NCBI GenBank assembly: GCA_903927005.1
Contig: CAIYLH010000126.1
Location: 1 to 41,107, forward strand
Direction of reading: 5' to 3'
Length of the DNA: 41,107 nucleotides
From: an uncultured Pseudomonadota bacterium
GTDB taxonomy: Bacteria > Pseudomonadota > Gammaproteobacteria > Steroidobacterales > Steroidobacteraceae
The notes below the pieces were generated by a model that was not told the DNA's origin, did not search any database, and saw only the letters and a program-made list of their open reading frames with translations. This document shows positions 1-9,189 of this stretch, piece after piece. Position numbers and translations under genes: made by a program. How positions within the stretch are numbered: position 1 is the stretch's first letter; every line of letters begins with the position of its first letter.

Positions 1-1
1 C

Positions 2-280
2 GCCTGTACGGAGGAACTCTTCCTGCTGTCCGGCGACTGCCTGAGCAACATCGGGCAGATGTTCCCGGGGGCCTACTTCTGGCGCCCGGCTGGCATCGGT
101 CACGGCCCATACGGCTCGCGGGGCGGCAACCTCGCGCTGCTGCGCACCCACGGTGCGCCGCTAACCATGTCCTGGACCTCGCACGAGGTCGCGCTGGCCC
201 GCTCACCGGAATACCAGCCAGTGCTGCCACGTGAGCTAAACTCGCTGCGTAGCCGTCCCTGGCGACCACAGTCCTACTGA
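2..280 (+). CDS. Cupin-like protein, C-terminal fragment (5' end outside window)
   Basis: The reading frame is open from the window edge to the TGA at 278-280, giving 92 visible residues. The visible part carries a cupin-like second motif: a glycine turn followed by [17 protein letters not shown], resembling ChrR/DUF4437-type cupins where a Pro-Pro/Ala-Gly-x-x-H-x-P run closes the beta barrel. The upstream E-E-L-F-L-L-S-G-D resembles the usual 'EEVFVLEGD' cupin strand. The stop is 19 bases before the ATG of the next gene, on the same strand, so the two may be co-transcribed. The N-terminal half is missing, so metal ligands and substrate cannot be judged. Confidence 0.6.
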   Translation, partial: ACTEELFLLSGDCLSNIGQMFPGAYFWRPAGIGHGPYGSRGGNLALLRTHGAPLTMSWTSHEVALARSPEYQPVLPRELNSLRSRPWRPQSY

Positions 281-299
281 CCAAGCGGTGGCGCCTGCC

Positions 300-1376
300 A
301 TGAACCTGCCGGCGCCAGACCTCGCACTACTCCCGAACCAGCACCTGGCGCGATTTCGCGGCATTCGCGGCATGGTCGGCAACACTCCGCTATTGGCCAT
401 ACGCCTGAAGGTCCGCGGCGAGCCGCGCGTGATTTACGCAAAAGCCGAACATCTGAACCTGACCGGCAGCATCAAGGACCGGATGGCGCTGTACATCCTC
501 GAGCGTGCCTACCGCCAGGGTCGAATCAAGGCCGGCGACCTGATCGCCGAGGCCACCAGCGGCAACACCGGCATCTCGTTCGCGGCAATCGGCCGCGCGC
601 TCGGCCACAACGTCGAAATCTACATGCCCGACTGGATGAGCCAGGAGCGCGTGTCCTTGATCCGTAGCTTTGGCGCGAGCATCAGACCGGTGTCACACGC
701 ACAGGGCGGGTTCATCGGCAGCATCCGGCTGTGCGAGGAACTCCAGCGTACGCAGCGCAACGTGTTCCTGCCGTGCCAGTTCTCCAACGAGGCAAATGTT
801 GCGGCGCATTACAACGGCACGGGCCCTGAGATCGTCGCGCAACTAGGTGCACAGGGACTCAGTCCCGAGGTATTCGTCGCTGGCGTCGGCACCGGCGGCA
901 CCGTGATGGGTGTGGGCACCTACCTGAAGTCCATGCAGACGGCTATCCAGGTGCATCCGCTGGAGCCGGCCGAGTCGCCAACGCTGTCCACTGGATGCAA
1001 GGTAGGCAAGCACCGCATCCAGGGCGTTTCCGACGAGTTCGTCCCGCCGATCGTTCACCTCGACGCGCTCGACGACATCATCGCCGTTGCCGACGGCGAC
1101 GCCATCCTGATGGCGCAGAAGCTTGCCCAGCAGCTCGGGCTCGGCGTCGGAATCTCGTCCGGAGCCAACCTGATCGGCGCACTGCTCGCGCAGGACCGAC
1201 TCGGCCCTGATGCCGTCGCCGTGACGATCTTCTGCGACGACAACAAGAAGTACCTGACCACCGATCTGCTGCGCACCGAACCGATCCGCTCGAACTACCT
1301 GACGCCAGAGGTCGAGCTGATCTGCTACGAAGCGTTGCCGCGCGTGAACCTGACCGCCCCCGACGATGTGGCCTGA
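300..1376 (+). CDS. PLP-dependent cysteine synthase family protein
   Basis: A 358-residue fold-type II PLP enzyme of the cysteine synthase / cystathionine beta-synthase family, expected to catalyse beta-replacement on O-acetylserine or a similar substrate in the cytoplasm. Visible motifs: MVGNTPLL near the N terminus, the PLP Schiff-base lysine in NLTGSIKDR (Lys59), the phosphate/substrate loop EATSGNTGI, the glycine loop [10 protein letters not shown], and the C-terminal GISSGAN. Length is slightly above CysK (about 320). I chose ATG 300; an in-frame GTG at 288 would add four residues and neither start has a strong ribosome binding site. The gene overlaps the next one by 11 bp, so translational coupling to an L,D-transpeptidase is likely. 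CysK/CysM versus a specialised relative cannot be resolved by eye. Confidence 0.85.
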   Translation: MNLPAPDLALLPNQHLARFRGIRGMVGNTPLLAIRLKVRGEPRVIYAKAEHLNLTGSIKDRMALYILERAYRQGRIKAGDLIAEATSGNTGISFAAIGRALGHNVEIYMPDWMSQERVSLIRSFGASIRPVSHAQGGFIGSIRLCEELQRTQRNVFLPCQFSNEANVAAHYNGTGPEIVAQLGAQGLSPEVFVAGVGTGGTVMGVGTYLKSMQTAIQVHPLEPAESPTLSTGCKVGKHRIQGVSDEFVPPIVHLDALDDIIAVADGDAILMAQKLAQQLGLGVGISSGANLIGALLAQDRLGPDAVAVTIFCDDNKKYLTTDLLRTEPIRSNYLTPEVELICYEALPRVNLTAPDDVA

Positions 1377-3030
1377 ACGGCGCAGAGCCGGAGCGCTAAG
1401 CGCGACGACACTCGCGCTGTACGCAGTTCTCGCCGGCAGCGCCCAGGCACAGCAGAGCGTGCCAAACGCGCCTCTCGAACAGCGACTGAGCGCGCTGCGC
1501 GCCGACACGGCGCTCGTCGTGCGCGGCGAGCCCCTCATAACGCACGCCACCCTGCCGACCCTCTATACCGCCACCGGCGGCAAGCTGCTGTGGCGGCACG
1601 CGTCGCAACGGGCCGCGCTGCTAAGCGCGATCCGCGCGGCTGCCGACGATGGTCTGGAGCCCGGCGACTACCACCTCGCCACGCTCGAACAGCTGCCGCC
1701 CGGCGAGACAATCTCAGTCGACGACGATCTGTTGGCAACTGACGCCTACTCGCAGCTGATTCAGCATCTGGCCCTTGGCAAGGTCGATCCGATGCGCCTC
1801 GAGCCCGGCTGGCAACTGCCGCTAGCGAAGAGTCGCCGTGAGGCCGCGCAGGCCGCCGTGATCGGCGCACTGCAGGACGGTTCGATCGCCGCGACTGCGA
1901 ACCACGTCCGGCCACAGCATTACTTCTACGACCGCGGACGCGCAGCACTCGCGCAGTACCGCCGCATCGCCGCTGCCGGCGGCTGGCCCACGTTGCCAGC
2001 CGGGCCGCGGCTGGAACCAGGGGCGATCGATCCGCGCGTCCCCGTCCTGCGCCGCCGGCTCATCGCAAGCGGTGACCTCGCCGCCAGCGATGAGCCCTCG
2101 ACGCAATATGACGCTGCGCTGGCCGCCGGCGTCCGTGCGTTTCAGTCGCGCCACCTGCTGCTGGCCGACGGCATCGTCGGCGAGGCGACGCGACGCGCGC
2201 TGAACGTGCCGGTACAGGCGCGCATCGATGCGCTGCGTCTAAACCTCGAGCGTGGCCGCTGGGTGCTCAATGACATCGCCGACGGGGATCTGGTGGTAGT
2301 GGACATCGCCGGCTTCGGCGTGCGTTACCTACGCGACCGTCGTGTCATCTGGCGCAGCCGGGCGATAGTCGGACGGACCGCGCGCCAGACGCCGGTGTTC
2401 CGCGCACGCATCGACCATGTAATTCTGAACCCGACCTGGACCGTGCCGCCGACCATTCTCGCCAAGGACGTGTTGCCGGCAATGCAACGTGGCGAAGACG
2501 CTCTCGGTCACAAGCACCTGCAGGTTTATGATCGTGCGGGCAGACCGGTTGATCCCACCACCATCCGTTGGAACGAGCAGTCCGTCACTGACTTCCCGTA
2601 CGTGCTGCGTCAGGCGGCAGGTGAAGCGAACGCGCTAGGCCGTGTAAAGATCAACTTCGACAACGCCTACTCGGTCTACCTGCATGACACTCCGTCGCAG
2701 GAACTATTTGAACGTAGCGAGCGCACGTTCAGCTCAGGTTGCATCCGGATCGACAGACCGCTGGAGCTTGCCGAGCTTGTACTAAACGATCCGATGCACT
2801 GGAGCCGTGGCGCGCTACGTGAGGCGATCGACACGGGCGGGACCCGCTCAATCGCCGTGACGCGGGCAGTGCCCATACTGATCATGTATTGGACGGCGGA
2901 GGTAGACGCCGACGGTCACGTCATCTTCAAGCGCGACATTTATTCGCGCGATGCCCGGCTGCTGCGTCAGCTCGACCGTCGACCGGAGAGGACAGCTCAG
3001 CCGCGCGGCAGGCGTCCGCCGCCGGCATAA
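1366..3030 (+). CDS. Periplasmic L,D-transpeptidase (YcbB/LdtD-like)
   Basis: This 554-residue exported enzyme should form 3-3 cross-links in peptidoglycan, using a catalytic cysteine to attack a tetrapeptide L-Lys/DAP-D-Ala bond. The N terminus is a signal peptide (basic MWPERRRAG, hydrophobic stretch, AQA cleavage region near residue 28). A scaffold region follows, then a peptidoglycan-binding segment (about 215-280, with [23 protein letters not shown]) and the YkuD catalytic domain (about 300-490). The catalytic motif is intact: YLHDTPSQ followed by SSGCIRI, with Cys459. Length and layout match E. coli YcbB/LdtD (about 615 aa). The ATG lies inside the end of the upstream PLP-enzyme gene. 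The 3' end overlaps the convergent NlpC/P60 gene by 34 bp. Confidence 0.9.
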   Translation: MWPERRRAGALSATTLALYAVLAGSAQAQQSVPNAPLEQRLSALRADTALVVRGEPLITHATLPTLYTATGGKLLWRHASQRAALLSAIRAAADDGLEPGDYHLATLEQLPPGETISVDDDLLATDAYSQLIQHLALGKVDPMRLEPGWQLPLAKSRREAAQAAVIGALQDGSIAATANHVRPQHYFYDRGRAALAQYRRIAAAGGWPTLPAGPRLEPGAIDPRVPVLRRRLIASGDLAASDEPSTQYDAALAAGVRAFQSRHLLLADGIVGEATRRALNVPVQARIDALRLNLERGRWVLNDIADGDLVVVDIAGFGVRYLRDRRVIWRSRAIVGRTARQTPVFRARIDHVILNPTWTVPPTILAKDVLPAMQRGEDALGHKHLQVYDRAGRPVDPTTIRWNEQSVTDFPYVLRQAAGEANALGRVKINFDNAYSVYLHDTPSQELFERSERTFSSGCIRIDRPLELAELVLNDPMHWSRGALREAIDTGGTRSIAVTRAVPILIMYWTAEVDADGHVIFKRDIYSRDARLLRQLDRRPERTAQPRGRRPPPA

Positions 3031-3470
3031 CCGAGGATGAAATACGGCGCGTCGAGCCGCGCCCGCTCGACACGCTTGCCGCTGGACGGCGCGTGCACAA
3101 ACTCGCCATGGCCGAGGTACACGCCGACGTGGTCTGCCGGCGTAAGGAAGAACACCAGATCGCCAGGCCGCAGCGCGGCAGCGTCGATACGTTGAATAGC
3201 GGCACGCTGCTCAGCGGCAGTGCGCGGCACGGCCACTCCCAACTCGCGGTAGACATACCAGACAAGACCGCTGCAGTCGAAACCCGACGGGGAACTACCG
3301 CCAAACTGATACGGCGTACCTACCAGCTGCGCCGCGAGTGCCGCAGCACGGCCACCAACGTCAGCAAGCGGCGAGGCTTCTATCGTCGTGGTCGCCGGCA
3401 CCCTGACAGGCGACGAACCGACACAGGCAGCCAGCAATAGCACGAAGCAGGGGACTAGCAGTCGACGCAT
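2997..3470 (-). CDS. NlpC/P60 family lipoprotein endopeptidase
   Basis: A 157-residue cell wall cysteine peptidase expected to cleave gamma-D-Glu-DAP or similar stem-peptide bonds from the membrane surface. The N terminus MRRLLVPCFVLLLAAC is a lipoprotein signal with the LAAC lipobox (Cys16). The NlpC/P60 domain starts near residue 40 (GTPYQFGGSSPSGFDCSGLVWYVYREL), with catalytic Cys in FDCSG. The catalytic His region is PADHVGVYLG. The frame extends upstream of the ATG at 3470, but the lipobox position fixes this start. The gene is convergent with, and overlaps by 34 bp, the L,D-transpeptidase gene, so two peptidoglycan enzymes face each other. Size is typical for Spr/NlpC-type proteins. Confidence 0.9.
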   Translation of the reverse strand: MRRLLVPCFVLLLAACVGSSPVRVPATTTIEASPLADVGGRAAALAAQLVGTPYQFGGSSPSGFDCSGLVWYVYRELGVAVPRTAAEQRAAIQRIDAAALRPGDLVFFLTPADHVGVYLGHGEFVHAPSSGKRVERARLDAPYFILGYAGGGRLPRG

Positions 3471-3708
3471 AGCGGCAGTGTAGCCGACCGGCGGTGCCGG
3501 CTGCCGATAGCCGCCCCCATCGCCAGCACGCGCCGCGCTCAGTCGAACCTGCCGCCAGCAGAAGGCGGCCGGAAAGAGCCGGCTGATCATTGACAGCCCC
3601 CGAGAATTATCCCGGCAAGCTCAGTCATCGGGCAGTCCTGCCTCTTGGCAGCGCCGGCCGGGATGGCGCAGGATCGCGGGCGGCCGCCGGTGGTCAGGAG
3701 ATCTGTCG

Positions 3709-4650
3709 ATGCAACAACTGCGCACCATAGACTCGCACACGGGCGGCGAACCCACCCGGATCGTCATCGAGGGTGGTCCCGTGCTGAGCGGCAGCCTTGC
3801 CGAACAGCTCACGACGCTGCGCACCCGCCACGACGACCTGCGCGCCGCCGTCTGCAACGAACCCCGTGGCTCGGACGTGCTTGTCGGCGCGCTGCTGACG
3901 CCGCCGACGGACCCGGCAAACGCCGCCGGCGTGATCTTCTTCAACAACGTCGGCTACCTCGGCATGTGTGGCCACGGAACGATCGGCCTGATCGCGACAC
4001 TGGCATGGCTTGGCCGTCTGCAGCCCGGCATGCATCGCATCGAGACGCCCGTCGGAGTCGTCACCACCGAGCTCAAGCCCTCCGGGCAGGTATCGGTGCG
4101 CAACGTGCCGGCCTTTAGACACGCCCGTGCCGTTGCCGTGGACGTGCCGGGCCACGGCCGCGTGCACGGCGACATCGCCTGGGGCGGCAACTGGTTCTAT
4201 CTCTGCGACGACCATGGCCAGACGCTGGATTTTGGGCAGGTAGACGCTCTCGTTGAGTTCAGCTGGCGCGTAAGACAGGCGCTGGAGGCCGCGGGGATCA
4301 CCGGCGCCGGCGGCGCTCAAGTCGACCACATCGAGCTGATCGCACCATCGCCGACCGCCGGAATCGACAGCCGCAACTTCGTTCTGTGCCCGGGCAAAGC
4401 CTATGACCGCTCGCCCTGCGGCACCGGCACCAGCGCGAAGCTCGCCTGCCTGGTCGCCGACGGCAAGCTGCCTGCCGGCCGCCGCTGGCGCCAAGAGAGC
4501 ATTATCGGCAGTGTATTCGAGGGCGAAGTGGAGCTCGTCGAGGGGAAGGTGATCCCGACGATCACCGGCCAGGCCTGGGTCACGGGCGACGCAACGCTAT
4601 TGCTGGATCCGACCGACCCATACTGCTACGGAATAGGAAGAATCCCGTGA
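3709..4650 (+). CDS. 4-hydroxyproline 2-epimerase / proline racemase family protein
   Basis: A 313-residue proline racemase superfamily enzyme, expected to interconvert trans-4-hydroxy-L-proline and cis-4-hydroxy-D-proline by a two-base mechanism. Both catalytic cysteines are present: Cys87 in GMCGHGTIG and Cys237 in [11 protein letters not shown]. The Cys/Cys pair separates it from 3-hydroxyproline dehydratases, which carry Thr at the second position. The Gly after TI in the first motif is, from memory, more typical of hydroxyproline epimerases than of true proline racemases. The N-terminal [11 protein letters not shown] is the usual family opening. The stop codon overlaps the start of the MATE transporter gene (GTGA). 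No D-hydroxyproline dehydrogenase or other catabolic partner lies in the window. Confidence 0.88.
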   Translation: MQQLRTIDSHTGGEPTRIVIEGGPVLSGSLAEQLTTLRTRHDDLRAAVCNEPRGSDVLVGALLTPPTDPANAAGVIFFNNVGYLGMCGHGTIGLIATLAWLGRLQPGMHRIETPVGVVTTELKPSGQVSVRNVPAFRHARAVAVDVPGHGRVHGDIAWGGNWFYLCDDHGQTLDFGQVDALVEFSWRVRQALEAAGITGAGGAQVDHIELIAPSPTAGIDSRNFVLCPGKAYDRSPCGTGTSAKLACLVADGKLPAGRRWRQESIIGSVFEGEVELVEGKVIPTITGQAWVTGDATLLLDPTDPYCYGIGRIP

Positions 4651-5990
4651 AGGACCTGACGCAGGGCTCCATCACCGGCCACCTGCTGACGATGGCGGCG
4701 CCGATGGCCATCGGTATGCTCGTACAGACGCTGTACTTCATGGTCGATCTTTATTTCGTTTCGCGCCTTGGCGGCACGGCACTTGCGGGTGTCAGCGCCG
4801 CCGGCAACTTCAACCTTGCGGTGCTTGCACTGACCCAGATGCTGGGCGTTGGTACGGTCGCGCTGATCTCGCACGCCGTTGGCGCCAAGGACCGCGAGGC
4901 AGCAAACCTCGTGTTCAACCAGTCACTGGTATTGGCCGCCGCCTGCGGCGCTGCGGCCCTGATCGGCGGTGTCGCCCTCGCCGGCCCCTACATGAACTCG
5001 CTCGGCGCCGACGCGGCCACCGTCGCCGCCGGCACGACCTACCTGTACTGGTACGTGCCGGGACTGGCACTGCAGTTCGCGATGATCGCGATGAGCTCCG
5101 CGCTGCGCGGCACCGGCATCGTCAAGCCGACGATGCTCGTGCAGCTCGCCACCGTCGTCGTCAACATCGTATTGGCGCCAGTACTGATCGCAGGGGTCGG
5201 CACCGGCCATCCACTCGGTGTCGCGGGCGCGGGACTGGCGAGCACCCTCGCCGTGGCGTTCGGCACCTTGCTGCTTGGCTATTACTACACGCGACTGGAA
5301 AAATACGTCAGCTTCCACCCGGACCAGTGGAAGCCGCGCATGCGGACGTGGAAGCAGATCCTCGACATCGGCCTGCCGGCGGGCGGCGAGTTCCTGCTGA
5401 TGTTCGCGTACATGGCGGTGATCTACCTGATCATCCGTGGTTTCGGCTCCTCCGCGCAGGCCGGCTTCGGCGTCGGCCAGCGCGTCATGCAGGCCATATT
5501 CCTGCCGGCGATGGCGATCGGCTTTGCAATAGCGCCCGTGGCCGGCCAGAACTTCGGCGCCAGGGACGCCGCGCGCGTGCGCAGCACCTTCCGTACCGCC
5601 GCGCTGCTCGGCAGTGCGGTGATGATGATGCTGACACTGCTGTGCCAATGGCGCGGCGATCGCCTCGTCGGTGCCTTCACGACCGATCCCGAGGCGCTGG
5701 CGGTGGGCACCGGCTTTCTTGCTGTGATCTCCTGGAACTTCGTCTGTTCTGGCCTGGTATTCACCTGCTCGGGCATGTTCCAGGCGCTAGGCAACACCTG
5801 GCCTGCAATCTGGTCGAGCGCGACACGCCTGATCACGTTCGTGGTGCCGGCGCTGTGGCTGTCGCGCCAACCAGGCTTTCACATCGAGCAGGTCTGGCAC
5901 CTGTCGGTGGTCACGGTAATCCTGCAGGCGCTGACCAGCCTTTGGCTGCTGCGCGGACAGTTTCGCAGCCGACTCGCCTTCGCCGGCTGA
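4647..5990 (+). CDS. MATE family efflux transporter
   Basis: A 447-residue inner-membrane protein with about 12 predicted hydrophobic segments. The opening, [20 protein letters not shown] followed by the [11 protein letters not shown] region, is diagnostic of the MATE (NorM/DinF-type) family, which exports cationic drugs or metabolites in exchange for Na+ or H+. The internal duplication is visible: the second half starts near residue 235 with [15 protein letters not shown]. The start is GTG at 4647, overlapping the epimerase stop as GTGA, so translation is probably coupled. The tight pairing with an amino-acid epimerase suggests the substrate may relate to that enzyme's product, but this is inference; nothing in the sequence names the substrate. 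Confidence 0.9.
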   Translation: MKDLTQGSITGHLLTMAAPMAIGMLVQTLYFMVDLYFVSRLGGTALAGVSAAGNFNLAVLALTQMLGVGTVALISHAVGAKDREAANLVFNQSLVLAAACGAAALIGGVALAGPYMNSLGADAATVAAGTTYLYWYVPGLALQFAMIAMSSALRGTGIVKPTMLVQLATVVVNIVLAPVLIAGVGTGHPLGVAGAGLASTLAVAFGTLLLGYYYTRLEKYVSFHPDQWKPRMRTWKQILDIGLPAGGEFLLMFAYMAVIYLIIRGFGSSAQAGFGVGQRVMQAIFLPAMAIGFAIAPVAGQNFGARDAARVRSTFRTAALLGSAVMMMLTLLCQWRGDRLVGAFTTDPEALAVGTGFLAVISWNFVCSGLVFTCSGMFQALGNTWPAIWSSATRLITFVVPALWLSRQPGFHIEQVWHLSVVTVILQALTSLWLLRGQFRSRLAFAG

Positions 5991-5999
5991 CCACCGCCG

Positions 6000-8510
6000 A
6001 TGGCGCTACCGCTCCTTCCTGAGCTGCCGATTCTCGCGGCGCTGCCGGCGTTGCGCGCAGCGCTTGCCGGCAGCAATGCGGCGGTACTTGAGGCCCCACC
6101 CGGGGCCGGCAAGAGCACCGTGGTGCCGCTCGCGCTACTCGACGAGGCGTGGCTCGCCGGCCGGCGCATCGTGATGCTGGAGCCGCGGCGCATCGCGGCC
6201 CGCGCCGTCGCCACTCGCTTGGCGGCAACCCTGGGCGAGCCGGTCGGCCGTCGAGCCGGCTACCGGATGCGACTGGATACCAAAGTCAGCCGCGACACCC
6301 GTATCGAGGTGATCACCGAAGGCATCCTGACGCGCAAGCTCGAGTCAGATCCGGCTCTGGAAGACACGGGGCTGGTCATCTTCGACGAGTTCCACGAGCG
6401 CAGCCTCGCGGCAGACCTCGGCCTGGCGCTGTGCCTGGACGTACAGCGCAACCTGCGGCCGGACCTGCGCGTGCTGGTGATGTCCGCGACTCTCGATGGC
6501 GCCGCGGTCGCACGCCTGCTCGGCGATGCGCCGCGCGTCACCAGCGCCGGACGGATGTACCCGGTCGAGGTGCGTCACGCACGACGCGCGCCTGACCACG
6601 TCGAGCGCGAGGTCGCTGCGACCGTTCGTCGCGCGCTCGCCGAGGAGCCAGGAGACGCCCTTGTTTTCCTGCCCGGCGCGCCGGAGATCAGGCGACTCGA
6701 GCGCGCTCTCAACCAAGGCGATCTGCCAGCAGGAACACGGGTACTGCCACTACACGGTGAGTTGCCCCCCGACGTGCAGGACGCAGCGCTGCTACCGGCC
6801 GCCGGCGGCAGCCGCAAGGTCGTGCTCGCCACCAGCATCGCCGAGACCTCGCTGACCATCGATGGTGTTCGCATCGTCGTCGACTCCGGCCAGGCGCGCC
6901 GCACCCGCTTCGACCCGGGCAGCGGCATGAGCCGGCTAGAAACACTGCCGGTGTCGCTCGCCGCCGCTGAACAACGCCGCGGTCGCGCAGGACGGCTCGC
7001 GCCCGGAGTCTGCTATCGCGTCTACACGGCTGCGGACGAGCGGCGGCTGCCGCCAGCCACAGCGGCCGAGGTGCTCGAGGCGGACCTCGCACCGCTGGCG
7101 CTGGACCTCGCCGCCTGGGGCACCGACGCCGCGGCGCTCGCCTGGCTGGATCCGCCGCCAGCGGCTCATCTGGCGCAGGCACGCGAACTGCTGACGATGC
7201 TCGGCGCACTGGACAGCGCAGGCCGCATTACACCGCTAGGCCAGCACATGGCCGGCCTCGGCCTGCATCCGCGACTGGCGAGGATGCTGCTGGCCGCACG
7301 CGGCGGCGCGACGGTCGCAACCGCCGCACGCCTCGCCGCCCTGCTCAGCGAGCGCGACCTGGCGCGCAGTCGGCCGGGTGAGCGCGACGCCAGCCTCGAG
7401 CAGCGACTCGAACTGCTCGACGGCAGGCAGGTCGCCGGCCTCGACGCGGACCGCGGCGCGCTGGCGCGTGTGCGCCGGCTTGCAAGTCAGTGGACCCGGG
7501 AAATGCCAGCCGCGCCTGGCGCTCATATCCACAGTCCGGATGCCGGTCTGCTGCTTGCCGCCGCTTATCCCGATCGAATCGCGCGGCGACGCGGCGACAG
7601 CCCGCGCTACCTGCTCGCGAATGGTCGCGGCGCGGCGTTCCCGGGACCCGACGCGCTAACCCGCCATGAGTGGCTGGTCATTGCCGACCTCGACGCCGGC
7701 GAGCGCGAGGCCCGCATCCACCTGGCAGCGCCGGTCGCACACGGGCCGCTGCTGGCCCAGCTGGGCGACGCGGTGACCACGCATGAACGGGTCGAATGGG
7801 ACCGCCGCGAGGGCGCGGTAGTCGCACGCCGCGAGCGCCGCTTCGGCGCACTGGTGGTCGAAGAAGGCCCGCTGCCACAACCGGCAGTGGCCGCACAGGT
7901 CACTGCAATGCTGGCCGGCGTGCGCGAGCTCGGACTCGGCGCACTACCATGGTCGCGCGCAGCGCGCTCCCTGCAGACCCGCGTCGGGTTTCTGCGCACG
8001 GTGCTGCCGGCGGCAGAAGCTGCCGCCTGGCCAGACCTTGGCGATGCCTCACTGGAGGCAACGCTGGAAACTTGGCTGGCACCCTACCTCGACGGCATCC
8101 TGCGGCGCGACCACCTCACCCGCCTCGACCTCGCCTCGATCCTCGGTGCAGGGCTCGACTACGCGCTGCAACAGTCGCTGGAGCGGCTCGCACCCACCCA
8201 CCTCACCGTGCCCAGCGGCTCGCGTCTGCCGATCGACTACGACTCCGACCCGCCGCGTATCTCGGTACGCCTGCAGGAAGTCTTTGGAATGGCTACTACC
8301 CCGCGTGTCGCGGGCGGGCGGATAGCGCTCGCGCTCGAGTTATTGTCGCCAGCGCACCGACCGGTGCAGGTGACGCGCGATCTGGAAAGCTTCTGGGCTC
8401 GCGGCTATGCCGAGGTACGCAAGGAGCTCAAGGGCCGCTACCCGAAGCACTACTGGCCGGATGACCCGACGCAAGCGGAGCCGACCGCGCGCGCACGGCC
8501 GCGGCGCTGA
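6000..8510 (+). CDS. hrpB: ATP-dependent RNA helicase HrpB
   Basis: An 836-residue DEAH/RHA-type helicase, close in length to E. coli HrpB (about 810-825). Walker A is APPGAGKST (Lys38), the Walker B box is DEFHER starting at Asp129, motif III is MSATLDG, and motifs V/VI are ATSIAETSLTIDGV and QRRGRAGR. The helicase-associated HA2 and HrpB C-terminal domains follow, ending in the characteristic WARGYAEVRKELKGRYPKHYWPDDP-like region. HrpB is a cytoplasmic helicase whose role is poorly defined in most species. The ATG at 6000 is 9 bases after the MATE stop, so it may ride on the same transcript. The 3' end is 6 bp from the convergent dedA-like gene. Confidence 0.95.
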   Translation: MALPLLPELPILAALPALRAALAGSNAAVLEAPPGAGKSTVVPLALLDEAWLAGRRIVMLEPRRIAARAVATRLAATLGEPVGRRAGYRMRLDTKVSRDTRIEVITEGILTRKLESDPALEDTGLVIFDEFHERSLAADLGLALCLDVQRNLRPDLRVLVMSATLDGAAVARLLGDAPRVTSAGRMYPVEVRHARRAPDHVEREVAATVRRALAEEPGDALVFLPGAPEIRRLERALNQGDLPAGTRVLPLHGELPPDVQDAALLPAAGGSRKVVLATSIAETSLTIDGVRIVVDSGQARRTRFDPGSGMSRLETLPVSLAAAEQRRGRAGRLAPGVCYRVYTAADERRLPPATAAEVLEADLAPLALDLAAWGTDAAALAWLDPPPAAHLAQARELLTMLGALDSAGRITPLGQHMAGLGLHPRLARMLLAARGGATVATAARLAALLSERDLARSRPGERDASLEQRLELLDGRQVAGLDADRGALARVRRLASQWTREMPAAPGAHIHSPDAGLLLAAAYPDRIARRRGDSPRYLLANGRGAAFPGPDALTRHEWLVIADLDAGEREARIHLAAPVAHGPLLAQLGDAVTTHERVEWDRREGAVVARRERRFGALVVEEGPLPQPAVAAQVTAMLAGVRELGLGALPWSRAARSLQTRVGFLRTVLPAAEAAAWPDLGDASLEATLETWLAPYLDGILRRDHLTRLDLASILGAGLDYALQQSLERLAPTHLTVPSGSRLPIDYDSDPPRISVRLQEVFGMATTPRVAGGRIALALELLSPAHRPVQVTRDLESFWARGYAEVRKELKGRYPKHYWPDDPTQAEPTARARPRR

Positions 8511-8516
8511 TCCCAA

Positions 8517-9128
8517 TCAGTTCCGGCGCATGTAGCGGTGCACCAACAGCCAATACAGCGCACCGAGCGCCGCAAGGACGCCGACGAGCCAGAGCGTGAC
8601 GCGGTGCATGTCACCGGCGAGCAACGCCTCGTCATGGCCGGCCGCAACGCCTACCGCACACAGCACCGCCGTCCAGACTGCGGCTCCAAGCAGGGTCACC
8701 AGGCTGTACCAGCCATAGTGCATCCGCACGACGCCAGCCGGCAGGCCTATCAGGTGACGGATTACCGGCAGCAGACGCGCGGCGAAAACGCCGTACGGGC
8801 CAAAGCTCGCCGACCAGCGCTCCGCAGCTTCTATTTTGTCGGGCGTCATTAACAGGTAACGTCCGAACCTGAGCACGAGCGGCCGGCCCAGCAGGCGGGC
8901 TAGCCAGTACATGACGCTGGCGCCGATCCAGGAGCCGAGCGTGCCTGCAACGACAATACCGGTCAGAGTCATGCGACCGGTAGTGACCGCCAGATGCGCG
9001 GCCGGCGGCACGATCAGTTCCGACGGCAGCGGCACGATTGAGCTTTCCACCGCCATCAGCAGACCGACGAGCCAGTAGCCGCCGGCATCCAGCGCCCCGA
9101 GATACCAGTCAATGAACATCTTCAGCAC
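8517..9128 (-). CDS. DedA family (SNARE-associated/VTT) membrane protein
   Basis: A 203-residue inner-membrane protein of the DedA superfamily, linked in other bacteria to undecaprenyl-phosphate or phospholipid flipping and membrane homeostasis. Diagnostic features are the early acidic segment ESSIVPLPSELIVPPAAHLA, the amphipathic loop GRYLLMTPDKIEAAERWSASFG, and FAARLLPVIRHLIGLPAGVVRM containing the conserved R-x-x-P-x-x-R and following Gly. I chose GTG 9128: GGGAGG on the minus strand (9140-9135) lies 6 bases upstream, the ideal spacing. An ATG at 9119 would be 15 bases away. The next gene starts divergently about 60 bp away. Confidence 0.92.
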   Translation of the reverse strand: MLKMFIDWYLGALDAGGYWLVGLLMAVESSIVPLPSELIVPPAAHLAVTTGRMTLTGIVVAGTLGSWIGASVMYWLARLLGRPLVLRFGRYLLMTPDKIEAAERWSASFGPYGVFAARLLPVIRHLIGLPAGVVRMHYGWYSLVTLLGAAVWTAVLCAVGVAAGHDEALLAGDMHRVTLWLVGVLAALGALYWLLVHRYMRRN

Positions 9129-9189
9129 GCCAGACCTCCCGCCTTCCGGTTCGCAGCCGCCGTCGGCACGCCACGCGGCGAAGCATAAC

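Noticed and set aside
3590-3618. TTGACA at 3590 as a -35 box for the epimerase gene
   Set aside because: At 17 bases spacing the -10 position reads CGGCAA, which is not a -10 element.
9112-9189. ATG 9112 as start of the 5'-nucleotidase
   Set aside because: It would overlap the divergent dedA start and add 26 polar residues in front of a clean signal peptide that begins at GTG 9190.
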